Shown piece after piece: positions 1-5,299 of a stretch of DNA of 5,884 nucleotides (positions are counted from its first letter, which is position 1; every line of letters begins with the position of its first letter). Source of the stretch: Alistipes sp. (GTDB lineage: Bacteria; Bacteroidota; Bacteroidia; Bacteroidales; Rikenellaceae). The stretch covers positions 1-5,884 of the forward strand of contig JAQUZZ010000102.1 in the NCBI GenBank assembly GCA_028691095.1, given 5' to 3'. The position numbers and the translations under genes were made by a program. The notes under the pieces were generated by a model. It worked only from the letters and a program-made list of their open reading frames with translations, did no database searches and was not told where the DNA came from.

Positions 1-216
1 TCCACCACAGGCTGAGGGGAGGAAGACGCCGTTGTTTCCCAAGGTCGACAGCAGGGAGCTGCCGGGTTCGACGGTGAGTACCTTCTCGCCGTCATTGATG
101 TCGACCGTCACCTCTCCCGAGGGGGTCAGTTTGGCTTTGGCATAGAGGAGTAAGGCCACCAAGATGAGCGTTACCACCAGAAATGCCACAATAGCTATGA
201 TAATTGATAATCCCAT
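1..216 (-). CDS. nqrF: Na+-NQR subunit F, NADH-oxidising flavoprotein (N-terminal 72 residues only)
   Basis: NqrF is the electron input of Na+-NQR. It oxidises NADH on FAD and passes electrons through a 2Fe-2S cluster towards the membrane subunits. Only the N-terminus is present, because the gene leaves the window at base 1. Residues 3-25 form one hydrophobic membrane anchor, followed by a short basic stretch (YAKAKL). From about residue 35 (EVTVDINDGEKVLTVEPG) the sequence reads as the start of a plant-type ferredoxin domain. It ends in SACGG, the start of the CGGGGxC cluster-binding loop. Cys70 has the same number as the first cluster ligand of Vibrio cholerae NqrF, which supports the start at 216. 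A purine-rich GGAAAAGAGAA lies directly before the ATG. The remaining cluster cysteines and the FAD and NADH domains are outside the window. The gene lies 112 bases downstream of nqrE, the longest gap in the operon, and completes the canonical A-B-C-D-E-F order. Confidence 0.95.
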   Translation of the reverse strand, partial: MGLSIIIAIVAFLVVTLILVALLLYAKAKLTPSGEVTVDINDGEKVLTVEPGSSLLSTLGNNGVFLPSACGG

Positions 217-234
217 TTCTCTTTTCCAAGTTTA

Positions 235-248
235 AGCACTCTCGTGCT
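235..248 (-). promoter_or_regulatory. Small hairpin with GAGA tetraloop before nqrF
   Basis: On the transcribed strand AGCAC and GTGCT form a perfect 5-bp stem closed by GAGA, which fits the stable GNRA tetraloop pattern. It ends 18 bases before the nqrF start codon. No U-tract follows, so it does not look like an intrinsic terminator. A role in translation initiation or mRNA stability is possible, but a stem this short can arise by chance. Confidence 0.3.
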
Positions 249-267
249 ATGGTTTGCATTATTGGTT

Positions 268-316
268 GCAGGGCTGTGGGAGGGTTGCGCATGAAGCCGC
301 AAAGCCCCTCTCCTGC
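268..316 (-). promoter_or_regulatory. Imperfect intercistronic stem-loop between nqrE and nqrF
   Basis: Read as RNA on the minus strand, three consecutive 5-bp helices can stack: GCAGG with CCTGC (316-312 with 272-268), GAGGG with CCCTC (310-306 with 284-280), and TTGCG with CGCAA (302-298 with 289-285). They enclose an 8-base loop (297-290). They are separated by a 1-base versus 7-base internal loop (311 against 279-273) and a 3-base bulge (305-303). There is no U-run after it, so it is not a classic terminator. It could stabilise an mRNA end or adjust nqrF expression relative to nqrE. The pairing was found by eye and no folding energy was calculated. Confidence 0.35.
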
Positions 317-328
317 ATTCGGGGTAAC

Positions 329-961
329 TTACAACTGAATGCCCATGAAGGTCATAAAGGCGATCCCCATCAGACCTGTCAGAATGAAGGTAATCCCCAC
401 ACCCTTGAGCGGAGCCGGTACGTTGGAGTAGGTGATCTTCTCACGAATAGCAGCCAACAGAATGATGGCCAACCACCAACCGATACCCGATCCGGCTGCG
501 AAGGCCGTGGCCTCACCCGCCGAAGCGTAAGCGCGCTCCTGCATGAAGAGCGAACCGCCCATGATGGCACAGTTGACGGCAATCAGCGGCAGGAAGATGC
601 CCAATTGGTTGTAGAGTGCTGGAGCAAACTTCTCGACGACCATCTCGACCAACTGCACGAAGGAAGCAATGACGGCAATAAAGAGAATGAAGCTCAAAAA
701 GCTCAGATCCACCTCCTGTGCGCCCCCTACACCGTAGGCAGGATTGATCCATCCTAAGGCTCCGGGAGAGAGAATGTACTCATTGAGCAGGTAGTTCAAC
801 GGGACGGTGGTCACCATGACGAAAGTCACGGCCGCACCCAGCCCCATGGCGGTTTTGACACTCTTGCTTACGGCGATGAAGGAACACATCCCGAAGAAGA
901 AGGCAAACACCATGTTGTCTATGAAGATAGACTTTATGAAGATACTGATAATGTTTTCCAT
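329..961 (-). CDS. nqrE: Na+-NQR subunit E, integral membrane protein
   Basis: NqrE is one of two related six-helix membrane subunits. With NqrD it carries electrons across the membrane and helps form the Na+ path. The protein has 210 residues with hydrophobic segments near 8-31, 36-56, 86-106, 118-138, 151-171 and 185-207. Cys26 (FFGMCSF) and Cys131 (LIAVNCAIMGG) match the two NqrE cysteines known to share an Fe-S centre with NqrD; in Vibrio cholerae they are Cys26 and Cys120. The 11-residue shift is explained by a longer loop near residues 66-84 (PGALGWINPAYGVGGAQ) before the VDLSFL motif. The C-terminal stretch GLMGIAFMTFMGIQL is typical of the family. The start follows the nqrD stop by 18 bases, consistent with one transcript, and its leader has no clear Shine-Dalgarno site. 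NqrE is related to RnfA, but the neighbours settle it as NqrE. Confidence 0.97.
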   Translation of the reverse strand: MENIISIFIKSIFIDNMVFAFFFGMCSFIAVSKSVKTAMGLGAAVTFVMVTTVPLNYLLNEYILSPGALGWINPAYGVGGAQEVDLSFLSFILFIAVIASFVQLVEMVVEKFAPALYNQLGIFLPLIAVNCAIMGGSLFMQERAYASAGEATAFAAGSGIGWWLAIILLAAIREKITYSNVPAPLKGVGITFILTGLMGIAFMTFMGIQL

Positions 962-979
962 ACTTTACGTGCGGTTTAC

Positions 980-1630
980 TTATTTCTCGATGAGGTTTTT
1001 GTTCCGGCTACGCTGGATCCAGATAATAAGACCCACACAAATCAAAGCCATCGGAGGCAGAATCATCAACCCATTGTTGACATATCCCACGTGGTAGAGT
1101 CCCAACTTCTCAAGGACAGGATAGCCCCACAGCGTGCCGGCTCCCAGCAATTCGCGGAAGAAGCCGAGGATAATCAGGATGATGCCGTAGCCCACCCCGT
1201 TGCCGATGCCGTCCAAAAAGGAGGGCCAAGGTTTGTTACCCAGCGCAAAGGCTTCGATGCGTCCCATGATGATGCAGTTGGTGATGATCAGACCGACAAA
1301 AACCGAGAGTTGTTTGCTCACGTCATAGACGTAAGCCTTCAGCACTTGATCGACCAAGATCACCAGCGCGGCGATGACGACCAACTGTACGATAATTCGG
1401 ATACGCGAAGGGATTCCATTGCGTATCAGGGAGATAATCAGACTGGCAAAGGCGGTAACCACGGTAACCGAGAGGGCCATAACAAAGGCCGGCTTCAGTT
1501 TGGCCGTGACGGCCAGTGCCGAGCAGATACCCAGAATCTGCACCGTGATGGGATTGTTGACCCCAAACGGTGAGGTGAGCAGCTTCATATTTTTAGCCGA
1601 AAACATTGGCTCTTTTTCTTGTGTACTCAT
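980..1630 (-). CDS. nqrD: Na+-NQR subunit D, integral membrane protein
   Basis: NqrD is the membrane partner of NqrE. The two pack as inverted homologues around an Fe-S centre that passes electrons between NqrF and NqrC. The protein has 216 residues with about six hydrophobic segments. Cys36 (LGICSALAV) and Cys119 ([11 protein letters not shown]) sit at the Vibrio cholerae Cys29 and Cys112 positions, both shifted by seven residues by a slightly longer N-terminus. Other family landmarks are NNPITVQ (25-31), VDQVLKAY (93-100), [11 protein letters not shown] (103-113) and the GIGNGVGYG and FFRELLG region (141-163). The ATG at 1630 begins MSTQEKEP. Met9 and Met15 are alternative starts, but the chosen one lies 12 bases after the nqrC stop, which suits tight coupling. 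RnfE is the nearest relative; the operon position excludes it. Confidence 0.97.
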   Translation of the reverse strand: MSTQEKEPMFSAKNMKLLTSPFGVNNPITVQILGICSALAVTAKLKPAFVMALSVTVVTAFASLIISLIRNGIPSRIRIIVQLVVIAALVILVDQVLKAYVYDVSKQLSVFVGLIITNCIIMGRIEAFALGNKPWPSFLDGIGNGVGYGIILIILGFFRELLGAGTLWGYPVLEKLGLYHVGYVNNGLMILPPMALICVGLIIWIQRSRNKNLIEK

Positions 1631-1642
1631 GATGACGGAGGA

Positions 1643-2446
1643 TTACGGGTTAACTTGGGTAGCAGTCGTATCGGTCGCTGCATGCTCAGCAGGAGCCGTG
1701 GGTGCGGCCGAAGCGGATTGAGATAATTGTTTGCGGATGAACGCATCGTAGTTGCTCAGACACTCCTTGAGCATCGACTCGACTCCGCGACTGGTGAGCG
1801 TGCCACCCGAAACGGCATCGACCGCATAGGGATCGTCGTCAGCGGCTCCACCCTTCTGAAGCGCAATGGAGACAACGGCGCCATCCCGCAGGATCTGCTT
1901 TCCTTTGAACTGGGCTTGGAACGTTGCCGTTGAGATCTCAGCTCCCAATCCGGGCGTTTCGCTCTTGTGATCGAAGACCACACCCAATACCGTGTCCCAG
2001 TTGTCGGCCAGGGCCACATAGCCCCAAACCGGACCCCAAAGTCCTGCACCGTAGACGGGAATCACATAGCTGACCACACCGGCATCGTTGCGGCTCACAA
2101 AGACGGGCAACTGACGTTCGGCTTCGGGTTTGTCGTACTCTGCTTTGAGGTTGGTGAGCAGGGTAAAGGCATCCACACCTTCGATCTTGTCACCGGAAGG
2201 ATTGATGACGAAGCTCTCGACGATGTATTTCTGATACATCTCGGTGATGTAGGCGGCTTTGTTGGGAACCTTGTCGGCCTCCCCGCCCTCTCCGATGGAA
2301 CGCAGAATATCGCTCATCTTCTCGATGCGAACGTTGGCACTCTGAATGGGTTTGAGTGAAAGCGCCGCAAAGGAGAGAACTGCTGCTACGATCACCACCA
2401 TGATCGCAGCGTAGGTTATAATGTAGGTATTACTGTTCTTATTCAT
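1643..2446 (-). CDS. nqrC: Na+-NQR subunit C, covalent FMN-binding protein
   Basis: NqrC carries an FMN joined by a phosphoester bond to threonine and relays electrons from the NqrD/NqrE Fe-S centre to NqrB. The protein has 267 residues. Residues 9-31 form a single N-terminal membrane anchor and the rest is a soluble FMN-binding domain on the outer side of the membrane. Family motifs are GAGLWGPVWGY (133-143), ETPGLGAEI (163-171) and the flavinylation site DAVSGGTLTS (210-219), where Thr216 is the predicted acceptor. The usual motif is SGAT; here the third residue is glycine. The last 27 residues or so (241-267) form an Ala/Thr/Pro-rich tail of low complexity. FMN attachment needs ApbE, which is not encoded in the window. 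The gene starts 98 bases after nqrB and has an unusually clear AAAGGAG one base before its ATG. RnfG is related but is excluded by the context. Confidence 0.96.
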   Translation of the reverse strand: MNKNSNTYIITYAAIMVVIVAAVLSFAALSLKPIQSANVRIEKMSDILRSIGEGGEADKVPNKAAYITEMYQKYIVESFVINPSGDKIEGVDAFTLLTNLKAEYDKPEAERQLPVFVSRNDAGVVSYVIPVYGAGLWGPVWGYVALADNWDTVLGVVFDHKSETPGLGAEISTATFQAQFKGKQILRDGAVVSIALQKGGAADDDPYAVDAVSGGTLTSRGVESMLKECLSNYDAFIRKQLSQSASAAPTAPAEHAATDTTATQVNP

Positions 2447-2447
2447 A

Positions 2448-2454
2448 CTCCTTT
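2448..2454 (-). promoter_or_regulatory. Shine-Dalgarno-like AAAGGAG before nqrC
   Basis: AAAGGAG on the transcribed strand is a strong match to the anti-Shine-Dalgarno sequence, but only one base separates it from the nqrC ATG. Optimal spacing is several bases longer. The other complete nqr genes here have no comparable site, as is usual in Bacteroidota. The next in-frame Met is at residue 16, inside the membrane anchor, so it does not suggest a better start. Confidence 0.4.
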
Positions 2455-2544
2455 ATAAAACTAAGCACATCGTGCGATTGATTTTTGTCGTATCTCCCTT
2501 CAAAAGAGGCTTCTGCGGGGAGCATACGCATGGAATGGCGGTAC

Positions 2545-3726
2545 TTATTGAGCAACTTTCACTCGACGCGCACGGCGGTTCATGTTGGCTTGTACCACAT
2601 AGTAGTCGATCAGCGGAGCCACAGCATTCATAAAGAGAATGGAGAGCATCATGCCTTCGGGATAGCCCGGGTTGATCACACGGATCAAGACGGCCAAACT
2701 GCCGATCAAAAAGCCGTAGATCCACTTTCCGGTATTGGTCTGACTGCCCGTTACGGGATCTGTGGCCATGAAGACCGCTCCGAAAGCGAAACCACCCATC
2801 AACAGATGATAGTATGCCGGAATCTCCATGTAGGCATTGGCACCGATCAGGTTGAAGAGCAATCCCATGAGGTATCCTCCGGCAAAGACGCTCAGCATGA
2901 CGCGCCAGCTGGCGATGCCTGTCCACAGCAGAATGGCAGCCCCGATGAGGATGGCCAGCGTGGAGGTTTCACCGATGCAACCCGGAATGGTTCCGATGAA
3001 CCAATCCCACGGGCCGCCCATTGTCCAGTGAATCTCCGAATGGGTCAGTGCAGCCGAAGCAGCATCCGATAGCGGGGTAGCTCCGGAGAAGCCATCGACA
3101 ATGCCTTCGCCCTTGGTGAGTCCGGCGATCCAGATCTTCTCACCGGAGATGTAGGGGGTGTAGGCGAAGAAGATGAAGGCGCGAGCCAGCAGTGCGGGGT
3201 TGAACACGTTCATTCCCGTACCACCGAAAACCTCCTTACCGATAATCACAGCAAATGCCGTAGCCACAGCGACCATCCACAACGGAACGTCGACCGGCAT
3301 AACCATCGGGATGAGCATTCCGCTCACCAAGAATCCTTCGTTCACCTCGTGATGACGGATCTGAGCTGAAATAAATTCGATGCCCAGTCCCACGACGTAG
3401 GAGACGATAATAATAGGTAGAACCTTCCAAAGCCCGAAGCCGAAGCATTGCATCAACGACGCATCGGCCATGCCCACCGCGCGGAAGTGTTGCAGTCCGG
3501 TGTTGTACATTCCGAAGAGCAGCGCCGGAAGCAGTGCCATGACAACGACGATCATCATCCTTTTCAGGTCGATGCAGTCGCGGACGTGGCATCCGGTGCG
3601 GGTCACGTGATTGGGCACGAAAAGGAAGGTTTCGAAGGCATCGAAAGAGGAGTGCAATTTCTCGAATTTGCCCCCTTTCTCGAAGTTCGGTTTGATTTTA
3701 TCTACAAAGTGTCTTAATCCTTTCAT
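2545..3726 (-). CDS. nqrB: Na+-NQR subunit B, membrane subunit with covalent FMN, riboflavin and quinone site
   Basis: NqrB is the large membrane subunit. In the family it carries covalent FMN, binds riboflavin, contributes the quinone-reduction site and forms the main Na+ channel. The protein has 393 residues, slightly shorter than the roughly 415 of Vibrio NqrB. After a polar N-terminal segment (1-54) come about ten hydrophobic segments between residues 55 and 378. Motifs visible are HHEVNEGFLVSGML (125-138), GKEVFGGTGMNVFNPAL (163-179), the flavinylation site VDGFSGATPLS (210-220) with Thr217 as predicted FMN acceptor, and FMATDPVTGS (319-328). The C-terminus is short and basic (RRARRVK), as expected of a cytoplasmic tail. 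The start MKGLRHFVDKIKPNF is typical of Bacteroidota NqrB and lies 12 bases after the nqrA stop. RnfD is a distant relative; length and context favour NqrB. Confidence 0.97.
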   Translation of the reverse strand: MKGLRHFVDKIKPNFEKGGKFEKLHSSFDAFETFLFVPNHVTRTGCHVRDCIDLKRMMIVVVMALLPALLFGMYNTGLQHFRAVGMADASLMQCFGFGLWKVLPIIIVSYVVGLGIEFISAQIRHHEVNEGFLVSGMLIPMVMPVDVPLWMVAVATAFAVIIGKEVFGGTGMNVFNPALLARAFIFFAYTPYISGEKIWIAGLTKGEGIVDGFSGATPLSDAASAALTHSEIHWTMGGPWDWFIGTIPGCIGETSTLAILIGAAILLWTGIASWRVMLSVFAGGYLMGLLFNLIGANAYMEIPAYYHLLMGGFAFGAVFMATDPVTGSQTNTGKWIYGFLIGSLAVLIRVINPGYPEGMMLSILFMNAVAPLIDYYVVQANMNRRARRVKVAQ

Positions 3727-3738
3727 TTCTCGTTGCGG

Positions 3739-5103
3739 TTAGTTAAGCTCTTTAATCATAAGGTCGATTCCCTGACGGATGATGGATTGCATCTCGGTTT
3801 TGGAGGGATCGACAAACTCACACAGGGCCAAATCCTCTTCGATGACCTCATAGATTCCCAGTTGCTCCATCTTGTCGATGTCGCCGGCGAGAATCGCCTT
3901 GATCAGGTAGAGCGGATAGATGTCCATCGGGAGATATTTGTCATAGAGACCCGTCACCACATAGGCGCGAACACCGCCATTGAGATTGGTGTCGAGTCGG
4001 TAACGCTTGCCGGGCATCAACCACGAGAAGTAGCTGCGCGATACCGAGAATTTGTTGAGACGGGGCATTCCCCAGCCCAGAAACTCGTAACGGTCGCCTT
4101 CGGGGATGACGGTAATCTGATCGTTGTAGAACCCGAGGAAGCCCTCTTTTTGGTCTACCCTTTTACCGGTCAGCACGTTGCCGTTGATTACGCGAACCGT
4201 ACCTCCGTCCGTCTGGGGGCGAAGGTCGGCCTGACGTACGATGCTGGAAATCGGGCATCCGGCCATAACGTTGAAGTAGTGAGGAACCTTGGTTTCCGAT
4301 CCAGTGAGAGCAATGATCTTTTGCATCTCCACTCTCCCGTGCAGGAAGAGACGGCCGATGACGGCCACTTGTTGTACGTCCACCGTCCACACCGTTTCGC
4401 CTTTGGCAATCGGGCAGACGTGATGGATCTGCACCCCCACGTTGCCGGAGGGATGAGGCCCTTCAAACTGACGGATCTCGACGCCCTGAATCTGATTGAG
4501 AACGCCTTGGCTTCCCGCTTCGATCCCCAGATAGACTTTTCCTTCGGTCAGTTTGGCTAAGGCTGCGAACCCTGCGTTCAGACTCTCTGCCTCCTCGGCC
4601 AACACGAAGTTGAAATCGGGAGCCAAGGGCGCCGAATCGAATCCCGAAACAAAGATGGCCTTGGGAGCCTGCTCCGGATTGGCAATGATGCCGTAGGGAC
4701 GTTGCAGGATCATCGGCCACAATCCCGCTTTGAGTAGTAGTTCGGTGACCTCGGAGGAGGTGGCTTTTGCGAGTGCCGGAACGTCGAAGGTTTCGTACAC
4801 TTGTTCGGCCTCGGGCGTCACCACCACACTGAGAATCTTCCGCTTCTCGCCTCGGTTGATAGCCGAAACCTTTCCGCTCACCGGCGAAGTGAAGAGCACC
4901 TGCGGATGATACTTGTCATAGAAGAGCGGCGATCCGGCCTTCACCACATCATCCACCCGTACCAGCAACTTCGGCGTTACCCCCTTAAAATCATCGGGCG
5001 TCAGCGCGTAGGCGTGAACCAGTGGCAGTTGGGTCAGCTCTTTGCGAGCCTCTCCTTGCAACTTGATGTCGAGACCTTTCTTTAATTTTATGACTTGCGA
5101 CAT
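3739..5103 (-). CDS. nqrA: Na+-NQR subunit A, peripheral cytoplasmic subunit
   Basis: NqrA is the soluble subunit on the cytoplasmic face; in Vibrio it has been linked to quinone binding. It carries no covalent cofactor. From the ATG at 5103 the protein is 454 residues, close to the roughly 446 of Vibrio NqrA. The N-terminal part contains a barrel-sandwich (lipoyl-like) region around FTSPVSGKVSAINRGEKRKI (71-90). The central signature EGPHPSGNVGVQIHHVCPI (214-232) and the late PMDIYPLYLIKAILAGD (392-408) are family landmarks. The C-terminal CEFVDPSKTEMQSIIRQGIDLM resembles the equivalent part of RnfC. An in-frame ATG at 5193 would add 30 residues, but those come from the AT-rich leader and do not look like NqrA, while MSQVIKLKKGLDIKLQG is the usual N-terminus. 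It is the first gene of the operon, behind the promoter near 5240. Confidence 0.97.
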   Translation of the reverse strand: MSQVIKLKKGLDIKLQGEARKELTQLPLVHAYALTPDDFKGVTPKLLVRVDDVVKAGSPLFYDKYHPQVLFTSPVSGKVSAINRGEKRKILSVVVTPEAEQVYETFDVPALAKATSSEVTELLLKAGLWPMILQRPYGIIANPEQAPKAIFVSGFDSAPLAPDFNFVLAEEAESLNAGFAALAKLTEGKVYLGIEAGSQGVLNQIQGVEIRQFEGPHPSGNVGVQIHHVCPIAKGETVWTVDVQQVAVIGRLFLHGRVEMQKIIALTGSETKVPHYFNVMAGCPISSIVRQADLRPQTDGGTVRVINGNVLTGKRVDQKEGFLGFYNDQITVIPEGDRYEFLGWGMPRLNKFSVSRSYFSWLMPGKRYRLDTNLNGGVRAYVVTGLYDKYLPMDIYPLYLIKAILAGDIDKMEQLGIYEVIEEDLALCEFVDPSKTEMQSIIRQGIDLMIKELN

Positions 5104-5110
5104 GTTAAGA

Positions 5111-5128
5111 TGAATTATGAATTGAATT
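5111..5128 (-). repeat. AATTCA repeats in the nqrA leader
   Basis: Three AATTCA copies on the transcribed strand occupy 5128-5123, 5123-5118 and 5116-5111, ending 7 bases before the nqrA start codon. The leader has no Shine-Dalgarno site here. An AT-rich, weakly structured segment before the ATG is common in Bacteroidota, where translation initiation depends less on the anti-Shine-Dalgarno interaction. The repeat may be simple low complexity. Confidence 0.4.
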
Positions 5129-5201
5129 TGATGATTTGAATACAGGTTAGTAGTCGATGTTAAAACATTGAAGGTTAGCGTTATATACCACAAAATGGAT
5201 C

Positions 5202-5230
5202 ACGCAAAATAGCATTTCCCAATTTTGCGT
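5202..5230. promoter_or_regulatory. Perfect 9-bp inverted repeat at the start of the nqr transcript
   Basis: ACGCAAAAT (5202-5210) and ATTTTGCGT (5222-5230) are perfect inverted copies separated by 11 bases; the symmetry does not continue inwards or outwards. The element begins two bases downstream of the -7 box TATATTTG, so the predicted transcription start falls in its first arm. This position suits a dimeric repressor operator or a 5' hairpin on the nqr mRNA. No U-tract follows it, so it is unlikely to terminate the upstream gene. The centre-to-centre distance of the arms is 20 bases, about two DNA turns. The regulator, if any, is unknown. Confidence 0.45.
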
Positions 5231-5232
5231 TA

Positions 5233-5262
5233 CAAATATAACACTAAATTTTAATATTGGAA
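5233..5262 (-). promoter_or_regulatory. Bacteroidota-type promoter for the nqr operon
   Basis: TATATTTG at 5240-5233 is an exact match to the Bacteroides -7 consensus TAnnTTTG read by the phylum's primary sigma factor. A weak -33 element, TTC instead of TTG (5262-5260), lies 19 bp upstream with an AT-rich spacer. Transcription would start a few bases downstream, around 5226-5229, leaving a 5' leader of about 125 bases before nqrA. It is the only match to this consensus I found in the intergenic regions read on this strand, which supports expression of all six nqr genes mainly from here. Confidence 0.55.
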
Positions 5263-5299
5263 CGATTTGATTGACACTCCGAAAGAAATCTCCGATGCT

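Noticed and set aside
92..292. Small minus-strand frame of 66 codons beginning in the nqrE-nqrF gap
   Set aside because: It overlaps nqrF in another phase, and the nqrF frame encodes a clear membrane anchor and Fe-S motif. A leader peptide cannot be excluded, but nothing supports it.
254..757. Plus-strand frame of 167 codons opposite nqrE
   Set aside because: Its translation is rich in charged, Gln, His and Asn residues without a domain, and it mirrors nqrE codons. It is a shadow frame.
2453..2926. Minus-strand frame of 157 codons overlapping the end of nqrB and the nqrB-nqrC gap
   Set aside because: The frame is out of phase with nqrB, its Cys/Arg/His-rich product resembles no family, and it has no independent start signal. 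The nqrB frame over the same bases is unambiguous.
3733..4560. Open frame of 275 codons on the plus strand, antisense to nqrA
   Set aside because: It lies wholly within nqrA, resembles no protein family I recognise and has no promoter or ribosome site. Long antisense frames are expected opposite a gene with biased codon use.
329..5103. Rnf complex (rnfCDGEAB) instead of Na+-NQR
   Set aside because: Rnf shares related membrane subunits, but the order A-B-C-D-E-F, a full-length NqrA without an RnfC ferredoxin domain, and an NqrF N-terminus with a plant-type ferredoxin motif identify Na+-NQR.
5104..5193. 30-residue N-terminal extension of NqrA from the in-frame ATG at 5193
   Set aside because: The extra residues are encoded by the AT-rich leader, do not look like NqrA, and the MSQVIKL start gives the normal family length and N-terminus.
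5202..5230. Inverted repeat as a terminator for the upstream CapA-family gene
   Set aside because: The stem is AT-rich, no U-run follows in the transcribed direction, and it lies downstream of the nqr -7 box, where a terminator would block nqr.
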